From Fuerstiella sp. (GTDB lineage: Bacteria > Planctomycetota > Planctomycetia > Planctomycetales > Planctomycetaceae): 64,000 nt of DNA. Numbering within the stretch: the first letter of the stretch is position 1; the number at the start of each line of letters is the position of its first letter. The notes under the pieces were generated by a model that made no database searches, was not told where the DNA came from, and was given only the letters and a program-made list of their open reading frames with translations. Of this stretch, positions 17,675 to 26,261 are shown piece after piece. A program made the translations under genes and the position numbers. The DNA lies in the NCBI GenBank assembly GCA_029245955.1, contig JAQWOH010000077.1:51549-115548 (forward strand). The letters run 5' to 3'.

Positions 17675-18754
17675 ATGTTCTGTCTCTACCGCGATTACCT
17701 GTTTCTGGCTGTGGCCGTCGTGGCAACCTGCTTCGCAGCAGGTTCAGCCGTTGCTGTTGATGAAACGGACGTCAGCAATTCTGCTGAAAGTGTTGAGGCA
17801 CGGTCTTCGCAATCCGGTATTGAAGATCTGGTCGTGGCAGGAACGTCAGGTGCAGGCAAGCCACAAACTCTGATGGTCCTGGGCCTTTACTGTCTGCTGA
17901 TTGTTGCCGCGTCGCTGGCTGGGGGCTGGTTGCCATCCTGGATTGAGATGACGCACACACGAATGCAGACGGTCATTAGTTTCGTCGGCGGCCTGATGCT
18001 GGGGATCGGCGTCTTTCATCTGTTGCCACATGCATTTCGGGAGCTAGGTGACCCGAATGCCACGGCTCACTGGATGATGCTGGGAATTGTGATGATGTTT
18101 GTACTTATCCGTCTGTTTCATTTTCACAATCATGAGCCTGTTGCGAGCAAAGGCGCAGCGCACTCTCACCACTGCGATCACGATCACGGACCGGAACACG
18201 GATTGGAACAGTCGGCGACCGGAGAAGGGCACGGTCACGGTGAGTGTCATTCGCACGGCCATTCACATGGTTTGAGCTGGGTTGGGATTGCGATTGGCCT
18301 GAGCCTGCACACATTAATTGATGGTCTGGCGCTGGGGGCCAGTGTGCAACAGGATGCGAGATCTGCCACTGGCATTGGGTTGTTCGGTCTCGGGACGTTT
18401 CTTGCCGTGCTGCTGCACAAGCCGCTGGATGCTGTGTCGATTACATCGCTGATGGTGGCCGGAGGCTGGAATAAGAAGTCGATGACTCTGGTCAACGCAG
18501 GATTTGCGATGATGTGTCCGCTCGGCGCTGTGCTGTTCCTGCTTGGCATCAGTCGTTTCCCCGGCTATCAGCAGGAAATCCTCGGCACTTCGCTGGCGTT
18601 CGCGGCAGGTGTCTTTGTTTGCATCGCTCTGAGTGACCTGTTGCCGGAAATGGAGTTTCATTCTCACAACAAAATTCGACTGACGATCGCCCTGGCGTTA
18701 GGAATCATAACCGCATGGATAGTGACACTGCTCGAGCCTGCCCATCTGCACTAG
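17675..18754 (+). CDS. ZIP-family divalent metal transporter
   Basis: 359 residues from the ATG at 17675; the longer open frame to 17297 overlaps the operator and the repressor gene and is rejected. A leader with a signal-like segment (YLFLAVAVVATCFAAGSAVA) precedes the membrane domain. Eight or so membrane helices follow, with a cytoplasmic-type histidine-rich loop (HSHHCDHDHGPEH, GHGHGECHSHGHSHG) around residues 165-205. The metal-binding helix signatures are present: SLHTLIDGLALGAS (HxxxDG) and LAVLLHKPLDAV (HK in place of the usual HExP). ZIP proteins import zinc or iron into the cytoplasm. Divergence from a Fur-family repressor supports zinc uptake. Confidence 0.9.
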   Translation: MFCLYRDYLFLAVAVVATCFAAGSAVAVDETDVSNSAESVEARSSQSGIEDLVVAGTSGAGKPQTLMVLGLYCLLIVAASLAGGWLPSWIEMTHTRMQTVISFVGGLMLGIGVFHLLPHAFRELGDPNATAHWMMLGIVMMFVLIRLFHFHNHEPVASKGAAHSHHCDHDHGPEHGLEQSATGEGHGHGECHSHGHSHGLSWVGIAIGLSLHTLIDGLALGASVQQDARSATGIGLFGLGTFLAVLLHKPLDAVSITSLMVAGGWNKKSMTLVNAGFAMMCPLGAVLFLLGISRFPGYQQEILGTSLAFAAGVFVCIALSDLLPEMEFHSHNKIRLTIALALGIITAWIVTLLEPAHLH

Positions 18755-18801
18755 ATTTCTATCGTGATACGCCTGGTTCTTCCTTCGTGTGTTCCAGCAA
18801 A

Positions 18802-18839
18802 GGCAACATGCTGCGGCGAATCAGTTTCGCAGCATTGCC
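18802..18839. terminator. Stem-loop between convergent genes
   Basis: Arms ATGCTGCG (18808-18815) and CGCAGCAT (18828-18835) pair perfectly over a 12-base loop, and GGCA/TGCC extend the stem past a small bulge. It lies where the ZIP gene and the aldolase gene converge and overlaps the aldolase stop codon. No run of T follows on either strand, so it may be a weak or Rho-assisted bidirectional terminator. Confidence 0.35.
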
Positions 18840-19573
18840 AGGTTGCTCTGCATTCCCTGCACAACGGACAGAGAGTCTGACCCGAGGGCTGTAAATCGGA
18901 ATCCGAGTTTGCTGTGCTGTTGTTCGAAGCCGGTCTTCGTCAGGATTCCGGGTGTCTTGCCATTGTCGTCACAGGATTTGATGACCTGTTTCAACGCATC
19001 AACAAAATGTGGCTGGCTGAAGTCACCTGGGCAGCCAAGGTTGACTGACAGGTCGAGTGGGCCGACAAACAGGACATCAACGCCATCAATCGCTGCAATG
19101 TCCGCCGAAGCCTCGACAGCTTCCGGTGTTTCGATCTGAACGACAACGAGGCCGTTGTCGTTGGCATCGTCAAAATACTGCTTCCATTTGCGACCGAAAT
19201 CGGTTGCGCGAATGGCGCCGGCAACGCCGCGAGACCCCATGGGTGGATACTTGATGCAGTCGACGGCGCGTTCCGCTTCTGCGACCGTGCTGACATAAGG
19301 GAACATGATTCCTGCGGCACCGCTGTCCATCACGAACTTCACGATGTCTGTATCGACAGATCGAAGTCGTACAATCGGAGCGGCGCACGAGCCTCGACAA
19401 GCCAGCAGCATGTTGCGTAAGTCCGCTTCCGAACCGGAGCCATGTTCAAGGTCAATCAGCAGCCAGTCAAAGCCTGTGTCTGCGGCGATCTCAACCGTTG
19501 TGGGCGAGCCAAGGTTCAGGAACGTCCCCGCCAGCCGTTGTGTATGAAGTTTGTTTCGGTCAATCCACTGCAT
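18821..19573 (-). CDS. HpcH/HpaI aldolase family protein
   Basis: 250 residues with GAGG eight bases before the ATG. Class II (metal-dependent) pyruvate aldolase fold of the HpcH/HpaI family: GTFLNLGSPTTVEIAADTGFDWLLIDLEHG at the start with the catalytic/metal region, APIVRLRSVD (the conserved Arg), DSGAAGIMFPYV, GSRGVAGAIRATDFG, VVQIETPEAV (metal-binding Glu) and VLFVGPLDLSVNLG (metal-binding Asp region). Relatives cleave 4-hydroxy-2-oxoacids or 2-dehydro-3-deoxyglucarate to pyruvate and an aldehyde. The substrate cannot be assigned from sequence, and no catabolic operon surrounds it. Confidence 0.9.
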   Translation of the reverse strand: MQWIDRNKLHTQRLAGTFLNLGSPTTVEIAADTGFDWLLIDLEHGSGSEADLRNMLLACRGSCAAPIVRLRSVDTDIVKFVMDSGAAGIMFPYVSTVAEAERAVDCIKYPPMGSRGVAGAIRATDFGRKWKQYFDDANDNGLVVVQIETPEAVEASADIAAIDGVDVLFVGPLDLSVNLGCPGDFSQPHFVDALKQVIKSCDDNGKTPGILTKTGFEQQHSKLGFRFTALGSDSLSVVQGMQSNLAMLRN

Positions 19574-20077
19574 GTCGCTGCCTCATAAAAAGTCGTCCTG
19601 CTGCGGCCATGATTGAATCTGTAAGGTGCACGCAACTCGTCAACAGTGTACGCCAAAGGCATTCTGCGCCAAAGTGCGGGCGTCTTCGGGCTGTTTGTCT
19701 CAGACGACTGGAGTTGCGTTCCGCTGGTAGCGGTCGTCGGACCGACGGTCGAAAATCTCTGTCAAAATCCGAATTTTCGGGCCTGGCAGACCACCCGACA
19801 GATCGCAACAGCCGTGAATCCAGGGTGACACGCAAAGTTATATCTTCTGCCCTCGATGCCCGATTCGGCGTTCTTAGTTTCCTGTGCCTGACAGTAGTGT
19901 GTTGTGTGTTGGTCTGCAGCCTGATCAGAAAGATGTCCTGAAATCGTGCCAGAATTCCCTGACGTAAGGCCGTTGCCTCGTAATGATATTGTCACTGCCG
20001 CACATCCGATTATTCAATCGGACGGCCAGGGCCCGCCCATACTTCTGACGTTACCCCCGTGAACGGTGCCAGCGTGA
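19574..20077. other. Non-coding stretch left of an IS remnant
   Basis: About 500 bases between the aldolase gene and the IS3-family remnant. Open frames here are short and carry no family signature. The left border of the insertion element probably lies near its right end, but I could not identify a terminal inverted repeat or target duplication. Confidence 0.4.
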
Positions 20078-20329
20078 GAGAATCGTTACGATGTTGATCA
20101 GATCATTCCTATGCTGCGCCGTGCCGACGTGGAACCCGGTAAGGCCGGGAAGGTCCCCGAGGTTTGCAAGATGTTGAGGATTGTCCAGCAAACTTATTAC
20201 CGCTGGCGTCAGAAGTACGGCAGCATGGCTCCGGAAATGGCCAAGGAGCTGAAGGCTCTTCAGAAAGAGAATGCTCAGCTGAAGCAACTGGTAGCGGACC
20301 AGGCTTTGGATGATGAAAGAAAGCGGTGA
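20078..20329 (+). pseudogene. IS3-family OrfA remnant
   Basis: Readable from ENRYDVDQIIPMLRRADV (a TGA lies at 20075-20077 just upstream, and no credible start codon precedes the frame). KVPEVCKMLRIVQQTYYRWRQKYG is the helix-turn-helix of IS3-type OrfA, and MAKELKALQKENAQLKQLVA is the coiled-coil dimerisation helix. Intact relatives run about 85-100 residues with a proper Met start; this copy has lost its beginning. Confidence 0.75.
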
Positions 20330-21110
20330 AGGGAAACTTCCAGGCCCCGAGCGACGTCGCCGCGCAGTGGACGAGGTGCGTCGCAAACTGAGGCTCGATA
20401 AAATTTCACAACGGTGTGCGTGTCGAGTGCCTGGTCAGTCAAGGGCGACACAGCGGTACCAGCCGCGTCGTCCGGCTGACGAACGCAGGGTGATTAAGGG
20501 GATGCGAAGTATTGCCCGTCGCCGCGGTCGGTTCGGCAGTCCTCGGGTGTATCGCGAGTTACGTGCCGATGGTTGGCGTGTGAATCACAAGCGAATCTGA
20601 AGGGAAGAGAACATGCAGGTGCCTACAAAACGGCACCGTCGCAGACGGTTAACTTGACACGGCGTCGAAAACAGTTGCATCCGTCGATGTGCCCAACACA
20701 AGGACCACGTTTGGTCGTGAAATTTCGTTGCTGATCGTCCTGAAGACGGACGAAAGATCAGGCTGTTGTTGATCATCGATGAATTCACCCGAGAACGCCT
20801 GGCCATCGAAGTCGCTCGATCGTTCACCGTAATGCAAGTCCTTGACGTGTTATAGTACTTGTTTGCCGTACGCGGATCCCTCAGGCATATTCGTAGCGAC
20901 AACGGCCGCGAATTCGTCGCCAGGAAACTCACCGGCTGGCTGAAACAGGCCGCTGTCGACACGTTGTTCATTGCGCCAGGCAGCCCTTAGGAAAACGGTT
21001 AGTTGGATAACTTCACCGGCAAGCCTCGTGATGAATTGCTTAATGGTGAACTGTTCCTGAGTTTGGCGGAAGCTCGTTGGGTAATTGAAAGTTGGATCGA
21101 AGAGAGAAGG
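20310..21110 (+). pseudogene. IS3-family OrfB (DDE transposase) remnant
   Basis: The first part (20310-20600) reads ERRRRAVDEVRRKL, RACRVPGQ-like CACRVPGQSRATQRYQP, and GSPRVYRELRADGWRVNHKRI, typical of OrfB before the catalytic core, and stops at TGA 20598. Further segments in shifted frames restore the DDE core: LLLIIDEFTRERLAIEVARS (first Asp), RHIRSDNGREFVA (second Asp), then stop-ENG-stop (the Glu) and RDELLNGELFLSLAEARWVI. At least four stop codons and a frame change interrupt it. The catalytic residues can still be traced, which suggests loss of function was fairly recent on an evolutionary scale. Confidence 0.78.
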
Positions 21111-21295
21111 ACGGCATCCCTGCCGAATGGCCATCCATGGAAGCTCGGATGTTAGCGTCCTCGAATTCCACCGTCTGGAGGGTTCGTGTTGAGTGAGTAA
21201 GTCGTCCCTCTCTCATTCGATCCGTCTGCATCCGTTGTATCTATTGAGTCTGCTTGAACTGAGCCATCGCTGAAGAACCAGCTGGCTGTCGGTCA

Positions 21296-21766
21296 TTACT
21301 CTGTCAGTGTCTTGAACAGATCGCCGAACTCAGGCATTTCGGATTCTAATATGTCCAGCCAGCGTTCCGGGTGCCAGATCTCCACACAGACTGCAGCACC
21401 CACGATGACGACTTCCTGTCCTGGCTTAACGCCAAGGAACTGTCGAAAGCCTTCGGGGACTAACAGCCGAGATCGCTTGGCCAGAGTCACCTGCTGGTGC
21501 CGAGTCGACAGCAATCGACCCAGTCGCTGAACGTCGCTCCACCGGCCTTCCATACGACCGGAATCGATTTTCTGACGAAGCAGAGAGACTCCACTGTCGA
21601 GACGTTTTTGCCATTCGTCAGAACGCCACAGGCTTATGCACCCTGTTTGCTCTTTGGCAACAATGACCGTGCCTTCGTCGTCGGCGACGCATTCCACGAA
21701 GTTCGGAGGCAGCGTAAGACGAAACCGTTCGTCCACGATGCGTCTGAATTCGCCGGAAATAAACAT
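21296..21766 (-). CDS. mraZ: MraZ-like AbrB-fold DNA-binding protein
   Basis: 156 residues from the ATG at 21766, close to the usual 143-152; the frame is open to 21859, but MFISGEFRRIVDERFRLTLPPNF matches the normal MraZ beginning. Two swapped-hairpin AbrB/SpoVT-type domains are visible: the first at residues 1-55, the second at VTLAKRSRLLVPEGFRQFLG with VVIVGAAVCVEIWHPERW, the MraZ EIW signature. MraZ normally represses the division and cell-wall cluster and sits directly upstream of rsmH (mraW). Here neither rsmH nor any cell-wall gene follows on that strand; an IS remnant does. Its targets here are unknown. Confidence 0.82.
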   Translation of the reverse strand: MFISGEFRRIVDERFRLTLPPNFVECVADDEGTVIVAKEQTGCISLWRSDEWQKRLDSGVSLLRQKIDSGRMEGRWSDVQRLGRLLSTRHQQVTLAKRSRLLVPEGFRQFLGVKPGQEVVIVGAAVCVEIWHPERWLDILESEMPEFGDLFKTLTE

Positions 21767-21859
21767 TTGTCTGCCTTGCGCGGGAAGGTCCGCAAGCCGC
21801 TTTCTGCTTAGACTCCAGCCGACCCGCCCGTGTTGTTGACGTTCGAAGTCAGGCAGCAC

Positions 21860-22189
21860 TGGTGCCGGAGGATTCTGCGAGCTAACCTGGAAACGATAGC
21901 TTCCACCGTAATGGGCAGAGGATCCACTTTCAATTAGTTTTCAAAGAACTTTTTGGGTACAGGACCCACATTAAGACATTACGCACTGCTGCGCGCATGG
22001 GCAACTGTAGCGGGTCCGGTTTTTCCAATTTTGCCGATTTCGCACTTCAGCCAGACGGCGGCTGCCTTAACTTCTGCGGGTGGCCCGTCGTACGACGAAA
22101 TGAAGGGTTGGGCAAAGATTGTCGACAACGAAAGGCACTCCGATGGGTGTCATTAAACGCTGTTTATTCTGGGGGCGCTATCGCAAACA
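21860..22189. other. Intergenic region upstream of the structured leader
   Basis: About 330 bases between the divergent mraZ-like gene and the 5' leader. No coding frame is supported. It probably contains the promoters of both flanking genes. Confidence 0.4.
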
Positions 22190-22287
22190 GGCAGGAGCCC
22201 GTATCTGACACGTGATAGGTTTGCTTTGTCAGATGAAAGACGTTCCCTCCATCCCTGAATTCCTCCCACCTATCGGGGGCTCCTGCC
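22190..22287 (+). promoter_or_regulatory. Strongly structured 5' leader, possible pseudoknot
   Basis: Immediately before the ATG at 22288, GGCAGGAGCCC (22190-22200) pairs perfectly with GGGCTCCTGCC (22277-22287). Inside this, ATCTGACA (22203-22210) pairs with TGTCAGAT (22227-22234), and its loop carries GATAGGT (22214-22220), which is complementary to ACCTATC (22268-22274): a possible pseudoknot. No Shine-Dalgarno sequence is free in front of the start codon. The layout is what a cis-acting RNA switch or attenuator would look like, but it matches no riboswitch class I know. Confidence 0.5.
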
Positions 22288-23385
22288 ATGGGTAAGTTCA
22301 AACCATTCCTGTTTGGTGCGCTGTTTGGCGCTGGCACCGTGTTCGTCGGGTTGCAGTATCACATCGTGCAGTCTCACGAGGGCGTTCGTGTGGTTCCGCG
22401 CACGCCGCAGCACGCCATCGGCCTGGCCTATGTTGATATTCGCAACTGGGGCAGCGAGCAGTGGGCGGATCGCCCCGAGCTTGCCCGCGCACTCGTGGCT
22501 CACGGTTCGACTGATTTGGTGGCTTCATCGGTCACCGAAGGTTTAGCGGAATCGATTTCGTCGGAGAGTGCAATTCTTGATGGACTCCGTGGCTTCGTGA
22601 ACGAATCGTCGGACACCGGTAATGCGGATTCACTATTTAACGACTCAGACTTCGAACCAATCAGCGGGCCGTCGGATTCGCAGGGTCAGGACTTGATGAC
22701 GATCCCGTTTGAAGATGCTCGCAGAAAACCCGGCAGGGACGCAGCGTCCACCATTAACAGTGCAAAGCGACCATCGCTTGCATCCAGAGACATCCATTCC
22801 AACGCTCACGAATCTGCCTCGAAACAGGAATATCGATCGGCTGATGACTCAGTCGCGACGAGTCCTTCTCCGACGGGGCGACGCAACATTCCGTCGGTTG
22901 ACGATGTGTTTGAGTCAGGGCGAAAAGCATATTCACGCCAATCGACTTATGGCACAGAGAACTCTGCCGTTGCAACAGAATACGGCAGTGCACGAGGCGG
23001 CTCTGCTCAGCAGGAAACAGATCAGCTTGAGAAAATGCTGTTTGGAAATGAAGACAGTTCCTTCAGTACGTCCGGGATGGAAGAAGCGGACACGGCTGAC
23101 AATGGTTTTGAAGACATCACAAGTGTACTGGAAAACCGGGCTGCACAGGCTCTGAAGCGAGCGCGCGCCGGTTCCGGACAGCCGTCGAGCCGGTCCTCCC
23201 TGCGTTCTACCGACTCGGCGAATCGCTACGTTCGTGACTCGGCGCAGGACTCCTCTTCGGCTCCTGCATCATCGATGTCTTCTGTGGACTCGTCGAAAAG
23301 GGAATACGGGAGCGCCAACACCGGGACACAGATTCCCGACCCGCTGCAGGCGATTCGCGACGGGTTTGACCCGTTTGTCGAGTAG
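22288..23385 (+). CDS. Membrane-anchored hypothetical protein with Ser-rich disordered region
   Basis: 365 residues. A glycine-rich membrane helix at the very N-terminus (FLFGALFGAGTVFVGLQY, about residues 7-24) is followed by a small ordered domain (VRVVPRTPQHAIGLAYVDIRNWGSEQW, DRPELARALVAHG) to about residue 80. The remainder to the end is low complexity, rich in Ser, Asp, Arg and Gln and likely disordered, closing with DPLQAIRDGFDPFVE. I recognise no family. The gene is preceded directly by the structured leader. The ordered N-terminal part is the likely functional piece; its role is unknown. Confidence 0.7.
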   Translation: MGKFKPFLFGALFGAGTVFVGLQYHIVQSHEGVRVVPRTPQHAIGLAYVDIRNWGSEQWADRPELARALVAHGSTDLVASSVTEGLAESISSESAILDGLRGFVNESSDTGNADSLFNDSDFEPISGPSDSQGQDLMTIPFEDARRKPGRDAASTINSAKRPSLASRDIHSNAHESASKQEYRSADDSVATSPSPTGRRNIPSVDDVFESGRKAYSRQSTYGTENSAVATEYGSARGGSAQQETDQLEKMLFGNEDSSFSTSGMEEADTADNGFEDITSVLENRAAQALKRARAGSGQPSSRSSLRSTDSANRYVRDSAQDSSSAPASSMSSVDSSKREYGSANTGTQIPDPLQAIRDGFDPFVE

Positions 23386-23608
23386 CCGGGGAGGACGTGA
23401 CAGGCAGTTATGATGGTCTGATGGCCGCGAAACTCGTATGCCGCGAGAGTTATTTATCGCAGCTGCAGACGACGTAATTGATTCCTGCTGCTGGAAGCCA
23501 GCGGTTGCACTTCGGGCGAATACTGTCGGGGGCATTGTTGTAGGTGGGGCGTCTGAGTAAACTCAGTGAGTATCGCAAGCACGTTGTCCTGGACCTGTGG
23601 AGTCGCAC

Positions 23609-24982
23609 ATGCTTAATCTCACCAGCCGCGGAACAGCTCACACCTGCAGCGGCGCCACGCGCCGTGACTTTCTTCAGGTGGGGTCTCTGGGGGCTGCCGG
23701 ATTATCTATGGTGCAGTATGCGGAGGCTAAAGAAGCAGGTGTGGTCGCACCGGGGCATGACGAGCGATCCTGCATCATGATCTTCAATCTGGGTGCGCCA
23801 AGTCAGCTTGACACCTTCGATATGAAGCCTGATGCGCCTGCGGAAGTTCGCGGTCCGTTTCAGCCGATTGCCACAAAGGGTGACTTTCAGATCTCAGAGA
23901 TTCTGCCGAAGCATGCAGAGATCGCTGAACACTTTTCGCTGGTGCGATCCTGTCATCATACCGGGGCTGCTGTGCACGACGCGGGCTGGCAGATGATGCA
24001 GACCGGTCGACAGTTCACGGGTGGTGTCGATACACCACATGCCGGGGCCGTGATGAGTTTTCTGAAGGGGCGGCGGACTGACCTGCCACCGTTTGTTGTG
24101 CTGCCTGAAATTATGGGACGAGGCGGCGGTAACCTGCCGAACGGTCAGGCGGGCGGGTTTCTGGGGAAGACGCATGACCCGTTTGCCCTGATGGCGGATC
24201 CTTCGCAGCCGAACTTTCAGGTACCGGATCTACTGCCTCCGGAAACGATTGGAGAAGCTCGCCTCAGTCGCCGACAGAAACTACGCGACCTGGTCGATGA
24301 TACGGTCAGGGATTTTGAGTCTACCGAGAACGCAGCGCTACTGGACGAAAACTTTCAGGTGGCGTACCGCATGATGACCAGTTCACAGGCGCGTAATGCG
24401 TTTGATCTGTCGAAGGAATCCGATGACACGCGAAACCGTTACGGCATGAATCGATTCGGACAGTGTTGCCTGCTGGCCCGGCGGCTGGTTGAGGCGGGAG
24501 TGCGTTTCGTGACCGTAAATACTTTCCTGACCGTCTTTGACGAAGTTACCTGGGACATCCACGGTTCAAAGCCGTTCACTTCCATAGCCGGCATGCGGGA
24601 TATTGTTGCGCCGATGTACGACCAGGGCTATGCGGCTCTTGTCAGTGATCTGCAGCAGCGTGGCATGCTGGACAACACCCTGGTCTGTAATATCGCAGAA
24701 TTCGGTCGTACGCCCAAAGTGAATCCCGCAGGTGGTCGTGACCACTGGCCTCAGTGTTTCACGACGTATTTTGCGGGAGGCGGAGTCAAGGGCGGGCAGG
24801 CTGTCGGGGCCAGTGACCCGATCGGCGGTGTCCCCGCTGACCGGCCGGTGCAGCCCGCCGATGTGGTGGCTACGATCTTCCACAGCCTCGGCATGAAACT
24901 GGAATCACACCTGCCTGGTCCGGCCGGGCGACCGTATCCACTGGTCGACTTTGGTCACCGGGAAATCCACGAGCTGTTTTAG
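23609..24982 (+). CDS. DUF1501 family secreted protein with Tat-like leader
   Basis: 457 residues from the ATG at 23609, which has GGAG six bases upstream; an in-frame GTG lies at 23597. The twin-arginine pattern TRRDFLQVGSLGAAGLSM marks export by the Tat pathway. DUF1501, in the alkaline-phosphatase/sulfatase-like superfamily, follows: CIMIFNLGAPSQLDTFDMKPDAP, the metal-site region SFLKGR..., GAAVHDAGWQ and AEFGRTPKVNPAGGRDHWPQ. The phylum's DUF1501 proteins usually pair with a DUF1549/DUF1553 gene in an operon; here it stands alone. The biochemical activity of the family is not established. Confidence 0.92.
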   Translation: MLNLTSRGTAHTCSGATRRDFLQVGSLGAAGLSMVQYAEAKEAGVVAPGHDERSCIMIFNLGAPSQLDTFDMKPDAPAEVRGPFQPIATKGDFQISEILPKHAEIAEHFSLVRSCHHTGAAVHDAGWQMMQTGRQFTGGVDTPHAGAVMSFLKGRRTDLPPFVVLPEIMGRGGGNLPNGQAGGFLGKTHDPFALMADPSQPNFQVPDLLPPETIGEARLSRRQKLRDLVDDTVRDFESTENAALLDENFQVAYRMMTSSQARNAFDLSKESDDTRNRYGMNRFGQCCLLARRLVEAGVRFVTVNTFLTVFDEVTWDIHGSKPFTSIAGMRDIVAPMYDQGYAALVSDLQQRGMLDNTLVCNIAEFGRTPKVNPAGGRDHWPQCFTTYFAGGGVKGGQAVGASDPIGGVPADRPVQPADVVATIFHSLGMKLESHLPGPAGRPYPLVDFGHREIHELF

Positions 24983-25105
24983 GCTGTTCTCCGAGCTATA
25001 TAGTCGCGGGGTTCGTGGGAAATCCACTCGGACAGGGAGCAGCAGGTTTGTCGTAGCCACAAGTCGTCGTAAACAACTGTCAGTCGAACGCGGCAGCAAT
25101 CGCAG

Positions 25106-25879
25106 TCAGGTTTTAATGGACGGGACGACTGCTTCGGCGGGCAACGATTCAGCACTGGGTACTGTCTGTGGTGGGGCACTAAAAGCGGTGAAAGTGTCAT
25201 CGGTGAAGAGCTTTGAAAGCCGCCAGATGCCGTGGACCTGTTGTTGTCTGATTTCCTGTTGAGGGTTGTTGTTCGGAGTGTCAGGGGTCTTTGTGGCACT
25301 GGCGTGGTCCTCACGGATACGAATGTTCCAGTCGGTGGCGGCATTGCGGACAAAGGTTACGAGATCGCCGTTCAGGGCTGGTACAGCCTTCATCATCTGC
25401 ACCACAAACAGACGTGGGTCTTTAAGGACACGGATCGGTGTCTGCAGCTTTCGATAGATTAACTGGGGAGACATGCCTGTTGACTGCTGCCCCAGCGTGC
25501 GCAGGAACATCGAGCGGGAAAGTTGCCGGTGTGCGGTGGCAACTGCCGACGGGTTGGGATGCTTTGGGCGTTCCAGGGCCTATGAGGCTGCAATCATGGC
25601 AGCGACGTCAGGGGAGTCTTCTGCAAGTTCCCCCATTGACGAAAACGTGTACATCATTGTTGCGGACTGCAGCAGTAGTCCAGCCGACCCAAGGACCGCA
25701 TCTTCCGTCAACGGTCCAGCGTAGTGGTGATAATCTCGTTTTCTCGCACACTCTTCGAAATATTCCGGTACATGCCTGGGTCTTTCAGATGCATATTGTT
25801 GTAAGTGAGTCGTATCCGGGTCTGACGCATGTCGCCAGGACAGATCCTCGATACACCGTTCGATGATTCCTTTCGCCAT
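25106..25879 (-). pseudogene. Hypothetical gene split by one in-frame amber codon
   Basis: Two open frames, 25580-25879 and the following segment down to 25106, lie in the same minus-strand frame, separated only by a TAG at 25580-25582. Read as one, about 257 codons: MAKGIIERCIEDLSWRHASD, HLQQYASERPRHVPEYFEEC, RDYHHYAGPLTEDAVLGSAG and, after the TAG, LGQQSTGMSPQLIYRKLQTP with LNGDLVTFVRNAATDWNIRI. The composition is that of a normal helical soluble protein on both sides of the stop. I do not recognise the family. It may be a recent pseudogene, a sequencing error or, least likely, a read-through gene. A start further upstream (GTG at 25954) is possible. Confidence 0.5.
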
Positions 25880-26261
25880 CGCTGCTCGTCGTTGTTGTTG
25901 GGACTTCACTTCCCGAAGGTCTGTTTCACCAATTTTCAGACGGTGGTGCTGCACTGCCTGAAAATTCGGCGCAGCCAGGTGCGAAACTCTGCTCGCTGCC
26001 GATTCGCTGCCGATTCGCTGTGCTCAGGGGTCTACAGGAAGCGGACGCAGAAGACCTGGTTCAGCATGTGCTGCTGACGGTTTCGGGAGAGTTTATGAAA
26101 CGGCTCTGTAGGCAGTACACAGCACCCTACAAACAATGAACCGAGAAATCTGACAAAGATGTCTTCTGTCGCTGGAACCAGATGCACGGTCGCCGCATCT
26201 GTGATGCCGGAATTTTTCCGGTCAACCAGCGTCGACGATGATGACGAACCGGTCGGGCTGC
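25880..26261. other. Decayed intergenic region
   Basis: About 380 bases between the amber-split gene and the lipoprotein gene. Apart from the sigma-factor scrap and a short tandem copy of GCTGCCGATTC (25995-26018) nothing can be assigned. Together with the split gene and the IS3 remnant this marks a stretch of gene loss. Confidence 0.4.
26020..26139 (+). pseudogene. Scrap of a sigma-70 family (ECF-type) gene
   Basis: A short plus-strand frame reads RGLQEADAEDLVQHVLLTVSG before ending at TGA 26137. The core GLQEADAEDLVQ-VLLTV is the region 2 helix of planctomycete ECF-type sigma factors. No other sigma region is readable nearby in any frame, so this appears to be the leftover of a deleted gene. 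The match covers about 20 residues only and should be treated as tentative. Confidence 0.4.

Larger units (their letters stand above)
20078..21140 (+). mobile_element. Degenerate IS3-family insertion sequence
   Basis: The stretch keeps the two-gene order of an IS3-family element: an orfA with helix-turn-helix and leucine-zipper-like helix, then an orfB with DDE integrase segments. Both are damaged by stop codons and frame changes, so transposase cannot be made. The ends are approximate: no clear inverted repeat was found. The right end is judged from the last readable transposase segment near 21110. It lies between the aldolase gene and an orphan mraZ, and marks this region as one that has accepted insertions. 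Confidence 0.8.

Noticed and set aside
25995..26018. Tandem copies of GCTGCCGATTC as a possible repeat array
   Set aside because: Only two copies, too few to be more than a local duplication.
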